Of a stretch of DNA of 64,000 nt, positions 53,577-63,843 are shown one piece after another. The notes below the pieces were generated by a model. The model had not been told where the DNA came from. It made no database searches and saw nothing but the letters and a program-made list of their open reading frames with translations. Made by a program: the position numbers and the translations under genes. Position 1 is the stretch's first letter; every line of letters begins with the position of its first letter. The stretch is from Ewingella sp. CoE-038-23 (lineage in GTDB: Bacteria > Pseudomonadota > Gammaproteobacteria > Enterobacterales > Enterobacteriaceae), in the NCBI RefSeq assembly GCF_040419245.1, contig NZ_JAZHOH010000001.1, positions 4,598,832 through 4,662,831 of the forward strand. Direction: 5' to 3'.

Positions 53577-54959
53577 TCCATTCAGGGCGGCAACGCGATA
53601 CGCTTCCGCCATGGTTGGATAGTTGAAGGTAGTATTAACGAAATACTCGATAGTATTGCCTTCGCCTTTCTGTTCCATGATCGCCTGCCCGATGTGGATA
53701 ATCTCCGCCGCACGCTCGCCAAAGCAATGAATACCAAGGATTTCTTTGGTATCACGATGGAACAGCAGCTTCAGACTCCCCACGTTCATCCCGGCGATTT
53801 GCGCCCGTGCCAGATGTTTAAACTGCGCGCGGCCCACTTCGTACGGTACCTTCATGGCGGTCAGATCTTGTTCGGTTTTACCGACAGAACTAATTTCCGG
53901 AATGGTGTAAATCCCGGTCGGAATGTTTTCAATCAGATGAACTTTGGCTTCGCCCTGAATCATCGCCTGCGCGGCAATGCGGCCCTGATCGTAAGCTGCC
54001 GACGCCAGGCTCGGGTAGCCAATGACATCACCCACGGCATAGATATGCGACAGCGCGGTTTGATACATGCTGTTCACTTTCAACAAGCCACGGCTATCAG
54101 CCACTAAGCCAATGTTTTCTAAGCCCAGTTGGTCGGTGTTACCTGTACGTCCATTGGCGTAAAGCAGGGCATCTGCTTTGACCTTCTTGCCGGATTTCAG
54201 GTGCATGATCACGCCATCTTCAACGCCTTCAATCTTCTCAAACTCTTCGTTGTGACGAATCACCACGCCGTTGTTCCAGAAATGGTAGGAGAGGGCGTCA
54301 GACATCTCTTGGTCGAGGAATGACAGCAGGCGGTCACGGGTGTTTATCAAGTCGACTTTGACATTCAAACCACGGAAAATCGACGCGTATTCGCAACCGA
54401 TCACCCCGGCGCCATAGATGATGACGTGGCGCGGCTCGTGGCTCAGTTCAAGGATTAAGTCGCTGTCGTAGATGCGTGGGTGGCTAAAGTCGACGCCGTG
54501 CGGGCGGTAAGGGCGCGAGCCGCAGGCGATGACGATATTGTCGGCGGTAAGCTCTTCATGGGTGCCATCGGCGTAGCGCACGCTGACCGTGTGTTCATCC
54601 ACGAAGCTGGCGTCACCGGCGAAAAGCTGGCACTGGTTGCGCTCATAAAAACCCTGACGCATGCGAGTTTGCTGATTAATCACTGAGTCAGCGTGGCGTA
54701 GGATGTCGGGGAAGCTTGAACTCAAGGTGCGGGAATTGTCGCTATACAGCGGATTTTGGTTGAATTCGATAATTCTGCTGACGGCGTGGCGCAGGGCTTT
54801 CGAAGGGATGGTTCCCCAGTGAGTACAGCCGCCACCGACGTTATTATAGCGTTCGATGACCGCAACTCTGGCCCCTTGTTTAACCAGTCCCATAGCGGCG
54901 CCTTCTCCGCCAGGGCCTGAGCCGATGATAATGGCATCAAAATGAGATTGCTGTTGCAT
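53559..54959 (-). CDS. sthA: Soluble pyridine nucleotide transhydrogenase
   Basis: FAD enzyme that converts excess NADPH to NADH. From the ATG of [19 protein letters not shown] it has 466 residues, as in E. coli; a reading 11 codons longer is rejected. Flavoprotein disulfide-reductase fold: [12 protein letters not shown], then [13 protein letters not shown], where the second redox cysteine of the usual C-x4-C is missing, as is typical of this family, and [15 protein letters not shown] for NAD(P). Tail-to-tail with oxyR, divergent from fabR. Confidence 0.97.
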   Translation of the reverse strand: MQQQSHFDAIIIGSGPGGEGAAMGLVKQGARVAVIERYNNVGGGCTHWGTIPSKALRHAVSRIIEFNQNPLYSDNSRTLSSSFPDILRHADSVINQQTRMRQGFYERNQCQLFAGDASFVDEHTVSVRYADGTHEELTADNIVIACGSRPYRPHGVDFSHPRIYDSDLILELSHEPRHVIIYGAGVIGCEYASIFRGLNVKVDLINTRDRLLSFLDQEMSDALSYHFWNNGVVIRHNEEFEKIEGVEDGVIMHLKSGKKVKADALLYANGRTGNTDQLGLENIGLVADSRGLLKVNSMYQTALSHIYAVGDVIGYPSLASAAYDQGRIAAQAMIQGEAKVHLIENIPTGIYTIPEISSVGKTEQDLTAMKVPYEVGRAQFKHLARAQIAGMNVGSLKLLFHRDTKEILGIHCFGERAAEIIHIGQAIMEQKGEGNTIEYFVNTTFNYPTMAEAYRVAALNGLNRLF

Positions 54960-55182
54960 GGTTCGAAACCTATTTTTTATACAAAATAACAACGAGAAAG
55001 TAACATATTAGTCCTGTTTTCCCTACAAGCAGTTGTCAATTCGTGGGAAAACCGCAACATTCAGACCCACTTTATCCTCTCTTTTCTATACCTCGGCGGG
55101 TTAAAAAATTTGGTATAGTGAAATCATAACGAGTCATTTTATTAACACCTTTAATAAGAAGAAAACACTGCGGATGAAGGTT

Positions 55183-55860
55183 ATGGGCGTAAGAGCACAA
55201 CAAAAAGAGCGCACGCGCCGCTCACTGATTGAGGCGGCATTTAGCCAGCTCAGTGCTGAACGCAGCTTTGCCAGTTTAAGTCTGCGTGAAGTTTCCCGCG
55301 AGGCTGGGATCGCACCCACCTCTTTTTACCGCCATTTCCGCGATGTTGATGAACTCGGCCTGACCATGGTAGACGAGAGTGGGTTAATGCTTCGTCAACT
55401 GATGCGTCAAGCGCGTCAGCGCATTGCCAAAGGTGGCAGCGTGATTCGCACCTCCGTATCGACTTTTATGGAGTTCATTGGCAATAATCCTAACGCCTTT
55501 CGCTTACTGCTGCGCGAACGCTCCGGGACCTCTGCGGCCTTCCGCGCCGCCGTCGCTCGCGAAATTCAGCACTTTATTGCAGAACTGGCAGATTATTTAC
55601 AACTCGAAAACCACATGCCGCGTAGCTTTACTGAAGCGCAGGCAGAAGCCATGGTGATCATCGTCTTTAACGCCGGTGCCGAAGCGCTGGATGTTGATAT
55701 AGCCCAGCGTCGCCAGCTCGAAGAGAGACTGGTGCTGCAGCTACGTATGATTTCTAAAGGTGCATATTACTGGTATCGCCGTCAGCAGGAGCGCACGGCG
55801 GTGTCTCCAACTAATAAGTCCAGAGGTACTGAAGATGACCGAACAACCGAACCAGGATAA
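55183..55860 (+). CDS. fabR: Transcriptional repressor FabR of unsaturated fatty acid synthesis
   Basis: TetR-family repressor of fabA and fabB that adjusts membrane fluidity. The 225-residue protein starting [20 protein letters not shown] is nearly identical to E. coli FabR over most of its length, with the helix-turn-helix [20 protein letters not shown]. An ATG three codons earlier (55174) is equally possible; neither has a strong ribosome site. The C-terminal tail after QERTAV differs from E. coli. Overlaps yijD by 26 bases. Confidence 0.95.
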   Translation: MGVRAQQKERTRRSLIEAAFSQLSAERSFASLSLREVSREAGIAPTSFYRHFRDVDELGLTMVDESGLMLRQLMRQARQRIAKGGSVIRTSVSTFMEFIGNNPNAFRLLLRERSGTSAAFRAAVAREIQHFIAELADYLQLENHMPRSFTEAQAEAMVIIVFNAGAEALDVDIAQRRQLEERLVLQLRMISKGAYYWYRRQQERTAVSPTNKSRGTEDDRTTEPG

Positions 55861-56194
55861 TGGCACTTTGCTCCTGGCTCTGATTGCCGGACTGTCGATC
55901 AACGGCACGTTCGACGCGTTTTTTAGCTCCGTAGTAACCTTCTCCGTTTTTCCCGTGATAGCACTTTGCCTTGCGGTCTATTGCCTGCATCTGCGCTATC
56001 ACCACAAAGAAATGGCCAAGGGATTACCGACCTTAGCGGCGGCCAGCTTCCTGCTCGGTTTCCTGCTTTACAGCACTATCGTGCGCGCGGAGTACCCGCA
56101 GCTGGGTTCCAACTTCCTGCCGTCGCTGATTAGCGTGGTGCTGGTGTTCTGGATTGGTATCAAGCTGAAGAAGCGCAAAGCAGACAACCTCTAA
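55835..56194 (+). CDS. yijD: DUF1422 family inner-membrane protein YijD
   Basis: A 119-residue protein with about four hydrophobic helices and a positively charged C-terminus [10 protein letters not shown]. It resembles E. coli YijD and sits directly after fabR, overlapping its last 26 bases, so the pair is one operon. Function unknown; a link to membrane lipid control is only suggested by context. Confidence 0.9.
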   Translation: MTEQPNQDNGTLLLALIAGLSINGTFDAFFSSVVTFSVFPVIALCLAVYCLHLRYHHKEMAKGLPTLAAASFLLGFLLYSTIVRAEYPQLGSNFLPSLISVVLVFWIGIKLKKRKADNL

Positions 56195-56228
56195 TTTTGC
56201 CACTGCGGCTTACCCTAGTGAGCACATC

Positions 56229-56255
56229 AAGGCAGCCAGCTGGCTGCCTTTGTTT
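56229..56255 (+). terminator. Intrinsic terminator after yijD
   Basis: AAGGCAGCCAG/CTGGCTGCCTT, a perfect 22-base palindrome followed by TGTTTTAT. Confidence 0.85.
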
Positions 56256-56312
56256 TATCTGCCATCCTCACCCGTTATCCCTGATGTCGCAGATCCATTC
56301 CCTGATTATTTA

Positions 56313-56327
56313 TGAAACAACAGTTCA
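56313..56327. promoter_or_regulatory. KdgR-like operator before rhiT
   Basis: TGAAACAACAGTTCA matches 11 of 14 defined positions of the pectin-repressor box TGAAACA-N-TGTTTCA. A TATAAT at 56379-56384 downstream is a good -10 element without a good -35, which suggests an activator. The rest of the 330-base gap holds only the yijD terminator; no clear CRP site was found. Confidence 0.6.
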
Positions 56328-56524
56328 TTAATATCAAACTACTGTTTAGTAATTAGATGTTGATCAGCTAAACCTTTCTATAATTGCCACATGTTAGAGA
56401 TGAGTGGCAAAAACAGAAAGGTCTTCGGCCTCCCCCATCGCTAATTTGAATCATGGCAGAGCGGACCCGCGTCCATTTGGATTCTGCCTACGTTTGGCAG
56501 TGATTCAATAAGGGGCTGACGGCG

Positions 56525-58120
56525 ATGAAAACACGAAAAATCGGACTACTAAATTACCTTGCTTACGGCTCGGGGGATTTTCTTGGCGCAGGGACGACGG
56601 CCTTAACCGCCGCGTGGCTACTCTATTTCTACACCACCTTCTGCGGGCTGACCCCGATTGAAGCAACCTTTATCTTTGCGACCGCCCGCGTGGCGGACGC
56701 CGTACTCAGCCCGCTGATGGGCTATCTGACGGATAACTTTGGCGGCACCTGGCTCGGCAAACGCTTTGGGCGGCGCAAGTTCTTCATTCTTCTCGGCATC
56801 CCCTGTGTGTTTAGCTACAGCCTGATGTGGGTTGGCGAGATGAACTACGTCTACTATCTGCTAACGTATCTGCTGTTCGACATCGTTTACACCATGATCC
56901 TTGTTCCTTATGAGACGCTGGTGCCGGAGATGACCGATGATTTCAAACAGAAAACCAAGTTTTCCGGGGCGCGTATCGCACTCGCACAGCTGTCGGCCAT
57001 TTTGGCCGCCTTCCTGCCGGGGATCTTGTTGCAACAGCTGGGTAAAGATAATCCCCTCTCTTTCTTCTACTCGAGCTTGGTCTTCTCGGTGATCTGCGCG
57101 CTGGTGCTCACGCTGGTCTATTTCTTCACTTGGGAACGGCCGGCGGAGCTCAAGTCGGAAGCCATGTTAAAAATAGAACGCGAGCGCCAACAGCTGACGC
57201 TGGGTCAGAGCCTTAAGCGATTGAAAGTTGAACTCTCTTCAACGCTGCGCATTAAGATTTTCCGCCAGCATCTCGGCCTGTACCTTGGCGGCTATATCGC
57301 GCAGGACGTATTCAACGCGGTATTTACTTATTATGTGGTGTTTGTGCTGATGCAAACCGCCACTGTCGCCTCGAACCTGATGGGCGTGATGGCTATTCTG
57401 CAATTCGTCGCCGTGATTGCGATGATCCCATTGTGTATTCGCTTCGGGCCCGCGCCCTCTTATCGGCTGGCCGTGACCCTTTTTGCGCTGGCGGTGATCT
57501 CCTACGGTTTCCTCTATTTCAGCCACATGAGTGATTCGATGTCGCTGTTACTGTTGATCTCCGCATTGGCCGGGCTGGGGCGAGGGGGGATCAACTACGT
57601 GCCGTGGAATATCTACACCTATATTGCCGATGTTGATGAAACCATTACCGGCCAGAGGCGCGAGGGGATTTTTGCCGGCGTCATGACCCTAACGCGCAAG
57701 GCTTCGCAAGCTGGCGCGGTGATGTTAGTCGGCATCATTTTGCAACTGTCGGGTTTTGTCTCGGGCAAGAGCGAGCAGTTGCCATCGGTGGGGCATACCA
57801 TCCTCGGCGTCTTGGTTGTGGGGTCGCTGGTGATGCTGACGATGGGCTTTATTATTTCGCTCTACTTCCGCCTCAATTTACAGACTCACCGCGTGCTGGT
57901 GCAGGAAACGCAAAAAATGCGTATCGCCAATCGCCCCGTCCCTGAGCAGATCACCACTGAAGACCGCGCCACCGTGGAACTCCTCACCGGCCTGCAATAT
58001 GAGTCCTTGTGGGGTAATAACAATATTGGTTATTTGCATCGTAATAATCCGCCGCCGCAAAAAGCGACCTCTGAGGTTATGTCCGATTTACCCATTCAGC
58101 AGCAGGGTCAGCGCCCTTAA
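56525..58120 (+). CDS. rhiT: Rhamnogalacturonide transporter, GPH family
   Basis: A 531-residue cation symporter of the glycoside-pentoside-hexuronide family with about 12 membrane helices. It starts MKTRKIGLLNYLAYGSGDFLG, has the family loop TDNFGGTWLGKRFGRRKFFI and ends in a cytoplasmic tail of about 75 residues. It directly precedes a GH105-type hydrolase gene, the arrangement of rhiT-rhiN in Dickeya, where RhiT imports unsaturated rhamnogalacturonides. Substrate assignment rests on this pairing and a KdgR-like box. The pair lies between yijD and trmA, which are adjacent in E. coli, so it looks like an accessory insertion. Confidence 0.78.
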   Translation: MKTRKIGLLNYLAYGSGDFLGAGTTALTAAWLLYFYTTFCGLTPIEATFIFATARVADAVLSPLMGYLTDNFGGTWLGKRFGRRKFFILLGIPCVFSYSLMWVGEMNYVYYLLTYLLFDIVYTMILVPYETLVPEMTDDFKQKTKFSGARIALAQLSAILAAFLPGILLQQLGKDNPLSFFYSSLVFSVICALVLTLVYFFTWERPAELKSEAMLKIERERQQLTLGQSLKRLKVELSSTLRIKIFRQHLGLYLGGYIAQDVFNAVFTYYVVFVLMQTATVASNLMGVMAILQFVAVIAMIPLCIRFGPAPSYRLAVTLFALAVISYGFLYFSHMSDSMSLLLLISALAGLGRGGINYVPWNIYTYIADVDETITGQRREGIFAGVMTLTRKASQAGAVMLVGIILQLSGFVSGKSEQLPSVGHTILGVLVVGSLVMLTMGFIISLYFRLNLQTHRVLVQETQKMRIANRPVPEQITTEDRATVELLTGLQYESLWGNNNIGYLHRNNPPPQKATSEVMSDLPIQQQGQRP

Positions 58121-58135
58121 ATAATGGAGAGCATC

Positions 58136-59275
58136 ATGAAGGTTTTTGACGTTAAGCACAGCGCGCTGCTGAGGCAGCCTGAGTATTTTATCTCGCGAAA
58201 CGAGCTACAGTCGCTGATTCATAAAGTGACTCATAATCTGGTGAATATTAAAGATGAAACCGGCGAGTTCCTGCTGCGTCTGGACGATGGCCGGGTTATT
58301 GATACCAAAGGCTGGGCGGGGTGGGAATGGACCCATGGCATCGGCCTATACGGTATTTATCAATATTATCAACAGACTGGCGATGACCAGATGCGGGCAA
58401 TCATTGACGACTGGTTTACAGCAAGGCTGGCCGAAGGCACGCCAACCAAAAATGTTAACACCGTCTGCCCGTTCCTGACGCTGGCCTACCGTTATGAAGA
58501 AACCCGCAATCCGGCTTGGAAACCCTATCTTGAGCGCTGGGCGGAGTGGGTGATGCATGAGATGCCGCGCACCGAAAAATGCGGTATTCAGCACATCGTT
58601 TATAACAATGAAAATAGCCAGCAGATGTGGGATGACACGCTGATGATGAGCGTGATGCCCCTGGCGAAGATCGGCAAACTGCTCGGTAGACCGGAGTTTA
58701 TCGAAGAGGCGACCTATCAGTTCCTGCTGCATATTCAGTACCTGATGGATCGCCAAACCGGCCTTTGGTTCCACGGCTGGACCTTTGACGGCCAGCATAA
58801 TTTTGCTCAGGCTCGCTGGGCGCGAGGAAACAGTTGGATAACCGTCGCTATTCCTGAGTTTATCGAGCTGCTCGACTTACCGGAGGGCAACGCGACGCGC
58901 CGTTATTTACTGCAAGTTTTAGAGAGTCAGATTGCCGCGCTGGCGGCCTGTCAGGACGAAAGTGGTTTGTGGCATACGCTGTTGGATGACCCGAATTCTT
59001 ATCTGGAAAGTTCAGCGGCGGCGGGATTTGCCTATGGGATCCTGAAGGCCGTTCGCAAACGCTATATAGATTCAAGCTATGCGCCGGTTGCCGAGAAAGC
59101 CGTGCGCGGCGTGATAAAGCAGATCAATCCGGCAGGCGAGTTGACGGGCGTTTCATTTGGCACCGCCATGGGCAGCGATCTGGATTACTACCGGCAAATC
59201 CCCATCACCTCCATGCCTTACGGGCAGGCGATGGCCGTGTTATGCCTGTCGGAATATCTGCGGGTCTATTTGTAG
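58136..59275 (+). CDS. rhiN: Unsaturated rhamnogalacturonyl hydrolase, GH105
   Basis: A 379-residue (alpha/alpha)6-barrel enzyme with no signal peptide, so cytoplasmic. GH88/GH105 signatures include WAGWEWTHGIGLYG (60-73), the probable catalytic Asp in QMWDDTLMMSVMPLA (D167), and ARWARGNSWITVAIPEFI. Family enzymes remove the unsaturated galacturonyl residue from rhamnogalacturonan oligomers by hydration. The ATG at 58136 has GGAGAG 6 bases upstream; the ATG at 58124 is on that site. It follows rhiT after 15 bases. No extracellular rhamnogalacturonan lyase is in this window. Confidence 0.82.
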   Translation: MKVFDVKHSALLRQPEYFISRNELQSLIHKVTHNLVNIKDETGEFLLRLDDGRVIDTKGWAGWEWTHGIGLYGIYQYYQQTGDDQMRAIIDDWFTARLAEGTPTKNVNTVCPFLTLAYRYEETRNPAWKPYLERWAEWVMHEMPRTEKCGIQHIVYNNENSQQMWDDTLMMSVMPLAKIGKLLGRPEFIEEATYQFLLHIQYLMDRQTGLWFHGWTFDGQHNFAQARWARGNSWITVAIPEFIELLDLPEGNATRRYLLQVLESQIAALAACQDESGLWHTLLDDPNSYLESSAAAGFAYGILKAVRKRYIDSSYAPVAEKAVRGVIKQINPAGELTGVSFGTAMGSDLDYYRQIPITSMPYGQAMAVLCLSEYLRVYL

Positions 59276-59308
59276 GGAAAATAGCTGACAGAAGTTTCAG
59301 CTGTAAAA

Positions 59309-59341
59309 AAGGCGGACTCACTCAGTGGCCCGCCTTATTGT
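59309..59341. terminator. Terminator between rhiN and trmA
   Basis: AAGGCGG/CCGCCTT with further inner CACT/AGTG pairing, A-run before and ATTGTTTT after; serves the convergent genes. Confidence 0.85.
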
Positions 59342-59353
59342 TTTAAACTCTTC

Positions 59354-60457
59354 CTACCGGCGTTTTTCCAGCAGCACGCCGCATTCCATATGGTGGGTAT
59401 AAGGGAATTGGTCGAACAGCGCCAGCTTGGTCAGGCTGTGGGTGTGGCTCAGCGTCTCGAGGTTGGCGCACAGCGTGTCCGGGTTGCAGGAGATATAGAG
59501 GATACGGTCGTAGCCTTGCACCATCTTCACTGTGTCATCGTCCAGCCCGCTGCGCGGTGGATCGACAAAAATGGTGTTACAGTCATAGCCGGACAAATCC
59601 ACATCTTTTAAACGATGGAATTCGCGCACGCCGTTCATCGCCTGGGTGAAGTCTTCGGCCGCCATGCGGATAATCTGCACGTTATCAATCTGATTCGCTT
59701 CGATATTATATTGCGCCGCCGCCACGGACGGCTTGGCAATCTCAGTCGCCAGGACGCGGTTGAAGTTCCTTGCCAGCGCCAGCGAGAAGTTGCCGTTGCC
59801 GCAATAAAGCTCCAGCAGGTCGCCGGTCGAGCCTTCAGTAATGCCCAGCGCCCATTCGAGCATCTTGATGTTCATCTCGGCGTTTGGCTGGGTGAAGCTG
59901 TTCTCCACCTGACGATAAATCATGTCGCGGCCCGCCACTGGCAGCACTTCATCGACATAATCTTCGTCGAGCATGATTTTAGTTTTTGCCGCGCGGCCAA
60001 TCAGCTGAATATCAAAGCCATCCTGACGCAGTTTGTCGCGCAGGATCGTAGCCGCCGCCGTCCACTCATCATCCAGCTTGCGGTGGTAGAGCAGAGAAGT
60101 GATCAACTTGCCGCTGCGCGTGGACAAGTAATCAATCTGGAAGATTTTGCGGCGCAATACCGGCTCTTCTTTAATAGCGGCAATCAGCACAGGCATCAGA
60201 CGGTTAATCAGCTCGCTGGCGGCGGGGAACTGATCGACGCGCACGCGAGCCTTGGTCTGCTGATCAAACATAATGTGGTAGAGGTCGCCCTCATCATGCC
60301 AGACGCGAAACTCGGCGCGCATGCGATAGTGGCTGACCGGAGAGCGGAAAACCTCAGGAGCCGGCGCCTGAAAAGGCGTCATCATCGCCGTGAGACGTGC
60401 GGTCTTTTCCGCCAGTTGGTCGTCGTATTGTTCAATGGGCAGGTTTTCAGGCGTCAT
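59354..60457 (-). CDS. trmA: tRNA (uracil(54)-C5)-methyltransferase
   Basis: Makes ribothymidine at position 54 of tRNAs from SAM. The 367 residues have the class I methyltransferase signature [16 protein letters not shown], the [13 protein letters not shown] motif and the nucleophile cysteine in [11 protein letters not shown]. Family length. Precedes the btuB riboswitch region on the opposite strand as in E. coli. Confidence 0.97.
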   Translation of the reverse strand: MTPENLPIEQYDDQLAEKTARLTAMMTPFQAPAPEVFRSPVSHYRMRAEFRVWHDEGDLYHIMFDQQTKARVRVDQFPAASELINRLMPVLIAAIKEEPVLRRKIFQIDYLSTRSGKLITSLLYHRKLDDEWTAAATILRDKLRQDGFDIQLIGRAAKTKIMLDEDYVDEVLPVAGRDMIYRQVENSFTQPNAEMNIKMLEWALGITEGSTGDLLELYCGNGNFSLALARNFNRVLATEIAKPSVAAAQYNIEANQIDNVQIIRMAAEDFTQAMNGVREFHRLKDVDLSGYDCNTIFVDPPRSGLDDDTVKMVQGYDRILYISCNPDTLCANLETLSHTHSLTKLALFDQFPYTHHMECGVLLEKRR

Positions 60458-60637
60458 GATTTATCTCGTCTACTGCGGGTAAATGGGCGAACTTAGCGGG
60501 GGATTGTAGGGAATGCTCCCGCGAAGTCCAGTTTTCCGCTTATTCATGGGCGTTATTACCATGCTTCTCACGCAACCTATTTGATTAAAATTTAATGGCC
60601 CTTACGGATGTCTGGATTTCCAAAAGGGTTGATCGTA

Positions 60638-60961
60638 GGATGCAATTCGGCCTCGATAATAGAGTTAAAAGGGAATCCGGTGTGAATCCGGAACTGGCGC
60701 GCAGCGGTATGGGGAAGTCAAGGCGATAGCAGCTTGAGCTGTTACCGACACTGTCTGGTTCTTCTTTCTTTATATAGAGAACTTTTTATAGAGAATGTAA
60801 GAGAGATGGGAAGTCATCGCCCGGTGGCGGCATATTATTTTTTTCTTTAATTAGCCAATAAATCCTAAGTCCGAAAACCTGCCGATATTCCGTCGCATTT
60901 TCACCCTCGTCGCGAGAACGTGGGTGTTTTTCTGCGGCATCCGCCAATTAAGTTTGGATGC
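60638..60961 (+). promoter_or_regulatory. Cobalamin riboswitch of btuB
   Basis: The conserved core GGGAATCCGGTGTGAATCCG (from 60671) with CGCGCAGCGG (about 60698-60707), GATGGGAAGTCATC (about 60805-60818) and the B12 box AGTCCGAAAACCTGCC (60868-60883) are in the order of the E. coli btuB riboswitch. A downstream hairpin GCATCC (60937-60942)/GGATGC (60956-60961) covers the ribosome site 7 bases before the btuB ATG, so adenosylcobalamin should block translation. The 5' boundary is approximate. Confidence 0.93.
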
Positions 60962-60968
60962 TCAATTC

Positions 60969-62828
60969 ATGACAATTAAAAAGCACGCGCTGCTGACGGT
61001 ATTATCCGTCACGGCTTTTTCAGGGTGGGCGCAGGACAATACCTCTTCTGATAACAACGACAATCTCGTTGTGACCGCCAACCGTTTTCCACAGCCCGTC
61101 TCTTCAGTATTAGCCCCAACCGATGTGGTGACCCGCGAGGATATTGATCGCTGGCAGTCTAAATCCGTGGTGGATGTATTACGCCGCCTGCCGGGCGTGG
61201 ATATTGCGCAAAATGGCGGCATGGGCCAACTGAGTTCTTTATTTGTGCGCGGCACCAACTCCAGCCACACATTAGTCTTAATTGACGGTGTGCGTTTAAA
61301 TCAGGCGGGTATTTCGGGCTCAACTGACCTTAGCCAGATCCCTATCGCGTTGGTACAGCGGATTGAATTTATCCGTGGGCCGCGCTCGGCGGTTTACGGC
61401 TCCGACGCCATTGGTGGCGTGGTCAACATTATTACCACCCGCGACAAGGATGGGACGACCCTCGGGGCGGGTATCGGCTCGAATGGGTATCAAAATTACA
61501 ATGGCTCTACACAGCAGAAGCTGGGTGAAAACACCACGGTCACCGCCGCGGGCGATTATACCTATACGCGTGGCATTGATGTTGTCGCTGACGGCAACAA
61601 CGGCGGCGTTCCTCAGCCTGACCGCGATGGCTTCATGAGTAAGACGCTCTATCTGGCGCTGCAACACCAATTCACCGAAGAAGTCGGGGGTTTTGCTCGG
61701 GCTTATGGCTATGACAATCGCACGGCCTATGATGGTTATTACACCCCTGACAGTCCGTTAATCGATACCCGTCAGCTCTACAGCCGCACCTATGATACGG
61801 GCCTGCGCTATGAAGATGGGATTTACGCCACTCAGCTGATTGGCAGTTATAGCCACGTGAAAGACTATAACTATGATCCGAGATACGGGCAGTATGACTC
61901 TTCCGCTTCATTAGATGACTCAGACCAGTACAACCTGCAATGGGGCAACACCCTCCAAGTGTGGAAAGGGCAGGTAAGTGCAGGTTTGGATTGGCAGCGA
62001 CTTACCACCGAGCCGGGCACCAGCTATCTTAATGATGGCTATAGCCAGCGTAATACCGGCGTTTATCTGACAACACAGCAGAAAATTAGCGACTTCACCC
62101 TTGAGGGCGCGGTGCGCAGTGATGATAACTCGCAGTTTGGCCAGCACACGACGTGGCAGAGCAGCGCCGCGTGGGAGTTTATCGACGGATATCGCCTGAT
62201 AACTTCCTATGGAACGGCGTTTAAAGCCCCCAACCTGAGCCAGCTCTATAGCGGTTTTTATGGCGACCCAAATCTGAAACCTGAAGAAAGCAAGCAGTGG
62301 GAAGCCGGGCTGGAAGGTTTGACGGGGCCTCTGGATTGGCGTTTATCCGCTTATCGTAACGATATCGATCAGTTAATCGATTTCAACAGTCAGGGGACTT
62401 ATTACAATATTAATAAGGCCACGATTAAAGGCGTGGAGTGGACAGGTAATTTCGATACCGGCCCATTACATCACGCCATCACCTTGGAATATCTGGATCC
62501 ACGCAATTCTGAAACTAACGCAATATTGGTACGCCGAGCCAAACAACAGGCGAAATACCAGATTGACTGGAATGTGGCGCAGATCGATTGGTCGATTAAC
62601 TACCAATACTTGGGACAGCGTTACGATACGGACTTTGGCTCATATCCTTACCAGACGGTTAAACTCGGCGGCGTCAGTTTATGGGATCTCGCCGCGTCAT
62701 ATCCTGTCACCTCACATTTAACCGTTCGTGGTAGAATTGCCAACTTGTTTGATAAAGATTACGAGACGGTTTATGGCTACGAAACACCAGGACGTGAATA
62801 CTTCCTCTCTGGAAGCTATACCTTCTGA
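60969..62828 (+). CDS. btuB: TonB-dependent outer-membrane vitamin B12 receptor BtuB
   Basis: 22-strand outer-membrane barrel that imports cobalamin with TonB energy. From [17 protein letters not shown] it has 619 residues: a signal peptide (about 20), the TonB box region [10 protein letters not shown], a plug domain (about 40-150, [19 protein letters not shown]) and the barrel ending GSYTF with the C-terminal Phe needed for assembly. Translation is controlled by the riboswitch upstream. Its last 56 bases overlap murI, as in E. coli. Confidence 0.97.
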   Translation: MTIKKHALLTVLSVTAFSGWAQDNTSSDNNDNLVVTANRFPQPVSSVLAPTDVVTREDIDRWQSKSVVDVLRRLPGVDIAQNGGMGQLSSLFVRGTNSSHTLVLIDGVRLNQAGISGSTDLSQIPIALVQRIEFIRGPRSAVYGSDAIGGVVNIITTRDKDGTTLGAGIGSNGYQNYNGSTQQKLGENTTVTAAGDYTYTRGIDVVADGNNGGVPQPDRDGFMSKTLYLALQHQFTEEVGGFARAYGYDNRTAYDGYYTPDSPLIDTRQLYSRTYDTGLRYEDGIYATQLIGSYSHVKDYNYDPRYGQYDSSASLDDSDQYNLQWGNTLQVWKGQVSAGLDWQRLTTEPGTSYLNDGYSQRNTGVYLTTQQKISDFTLEGAVRSDDNSQFGQHTTWQSSAAWEFIDGYRLITSYGTAFKAPNLSQLYSGFYGDPNLKPEESKQWEAGLEGLTGPLDWRLSAYRNDIDQLIDFNSQGTYYNINKATIKGVEWTGNFDTGPLHHAITLEYLDPRNSETNAILVRRAKQQAKYQIDWNVAQIDWSINYQYLGQRYDTDFGSYPYQTVKLGGVSLWDLAASYPVTSHLTVRGRIANLFDKDYETVYGYETPGREYFLSGSYTF

Positions 62829-63654
62829 TAGCTCGATAACGTCTGGCCGTCCGACGGCGCTGGTATTTGACTCCGGCGTCGGCGGATTGTCTGCTTATCA
62901 TGAGGTCCGGCAGATGCTGCCGGACCTCCACTATATCTATGCTTTCGACAATGTGGCTTTCCCCTATGGCGAGAAGTCCGAAGAGTTTATTGTCGAGCGA
63001 GTGGTCGAGATAGTCAGCGCGGTCGCTAAGCGTCATCCCCTTTCTATTATTGTTATCGCCTGTAATACCGCGAGTACGGTTTCCCTTCCTGCGTTGCGCG
63101 CCAAATTCAACTGCCCGGTCGTGGGCGTGGTGCCTGCCATTAAACCGGCGGCCAAGTTAACGCGTAACGGCGTGGTGGGATTGCTGGCCACCCGGGCCAC
63201 GGTGCAGCGTCCTTATACTCATGATCTCATCGAGCGCTTTGCCACGGATTGCCAGATTTTGATGCTGGGTTCGGCAGAGCTGGTGGAAATAGCCGAGGCG
63301 AAGCTGCACGGCGCGCCGGTTTCACTGCCCGCACTAAAGAAAATCCTCCAGCCATGGCTGCGTTTAAAAGAGCCGCCGGACACCGTGGTGCTTGGCTGTA
63401 CTCATTTTCCGCTGCTCAGCGAGGAGTTGGCGCAGGTATTACCCGATGGAACACGCCTGATTGACTCGGGTTCCGCCATTGCCCGCCGCGCGCATTGGCT
63501 TATTGAGACTTCTCATCAAAAAATTCCTGCCAAAAAAGAGGGTGTGGAAATAGAAAGTCTGGCGTACTGCATGGCGATGAATGAAGAGGCTGAAATCCTG
63601 CTGCCTGTTTTGCAGACATATGGCTTCAGAAGTATCCAAGAATTGCCGCTTTAA
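62773..63654 (+). CDS. murI: Glutamate racemase
   Basis: Makes D-glutamate for peptidoglycan. The 293 residues have the two catalytic cysteines C96 (IACNTASTV) and C208 (LGCTHFPLL) and the DSGVGGLS loop (33-40) near the N-terminus. The E. coli-like start MATKHQD lies inside btuB; a longer reading 15 codons upstream is rejected. Like the E. coli enzyme it has an N-terminal extension of about 25 residues, which in E. coli is linked to activation by UDP-MurNAc-Ala. Followed by the rRNA operon. Confidence 0.97.
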   Translation: MATKHQDVNTSSLEAIPSDSSITSGRPTALVFDSGVGGLSAYHEVRQMLPDLHYIYAFDNVAFPYGEKSEEFIVERVVEIVSAVAKRHPLSIIVIACNTASTVSLPALRAKFNCPVVGVVPAIKPAAKLTRNGVVGLLATRATVQRPYTHDLIERFATDCQILMLGSAELVEIAEAKLHGAPVSLPALKKILQPWLRLKEPPDTVVLGCTHFPLLSEELAQVLPDGTRLIDSGSAIARRAHWLIETSHQKIPAKKEGVEIESLAYCMAMNEEAEILLPVLQTYGFRSIQELPL

Positions 63655-63706
63655 ACACCTTTTGGCGAAAGAATCAGCGGTCGATAAATTATTTGTATTT
63701 TAGGGG

Positions 63707-63734
63707 TTGCGGCCTTCTGAGAACTCCCTATAAT
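63707..63734 (+). promoter_or_regulatory. rRNA operon promoter P1
   Basis: TTGCGG, a 16-base spacer and TATAAT are followed by GCGCCTCCACTGAC, the GC-rich discriminator and start region of rrn P1 promoters. AT-rich sequence upstream (63685-63703) could be the UP element; murI followed by an rrn operon matches rrnB of E. coli. Confidence 0.92.
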
Positions 63735-63815
63735 GCGCCTCCACTGACCGGGAACAACGACTGAGAAGTCGCTCGGTGAGGAAGAAAAAAGAAGAATGTT
63801 CGAATGAATAATCTC

Positions 63816-63843
63816 TTGACTCTTCAGCGGGAAAACGTAATAT
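63816..63843 (+). promoter_or_regulatory. rRNA operon promoter P2
   Basis: TTGACT, a 16-base spacer and TAATAT, followed by CCTCCCGCGCCGC, closely resemble E. coli rrn P2. Confidence 0.88.

Noticed and set aside
59615..60496. 293-codon open frame opposite trmA
   Set aside because: Antisense shadow of trmA; His/Arg-rich composition typical of reversed coding sequence.
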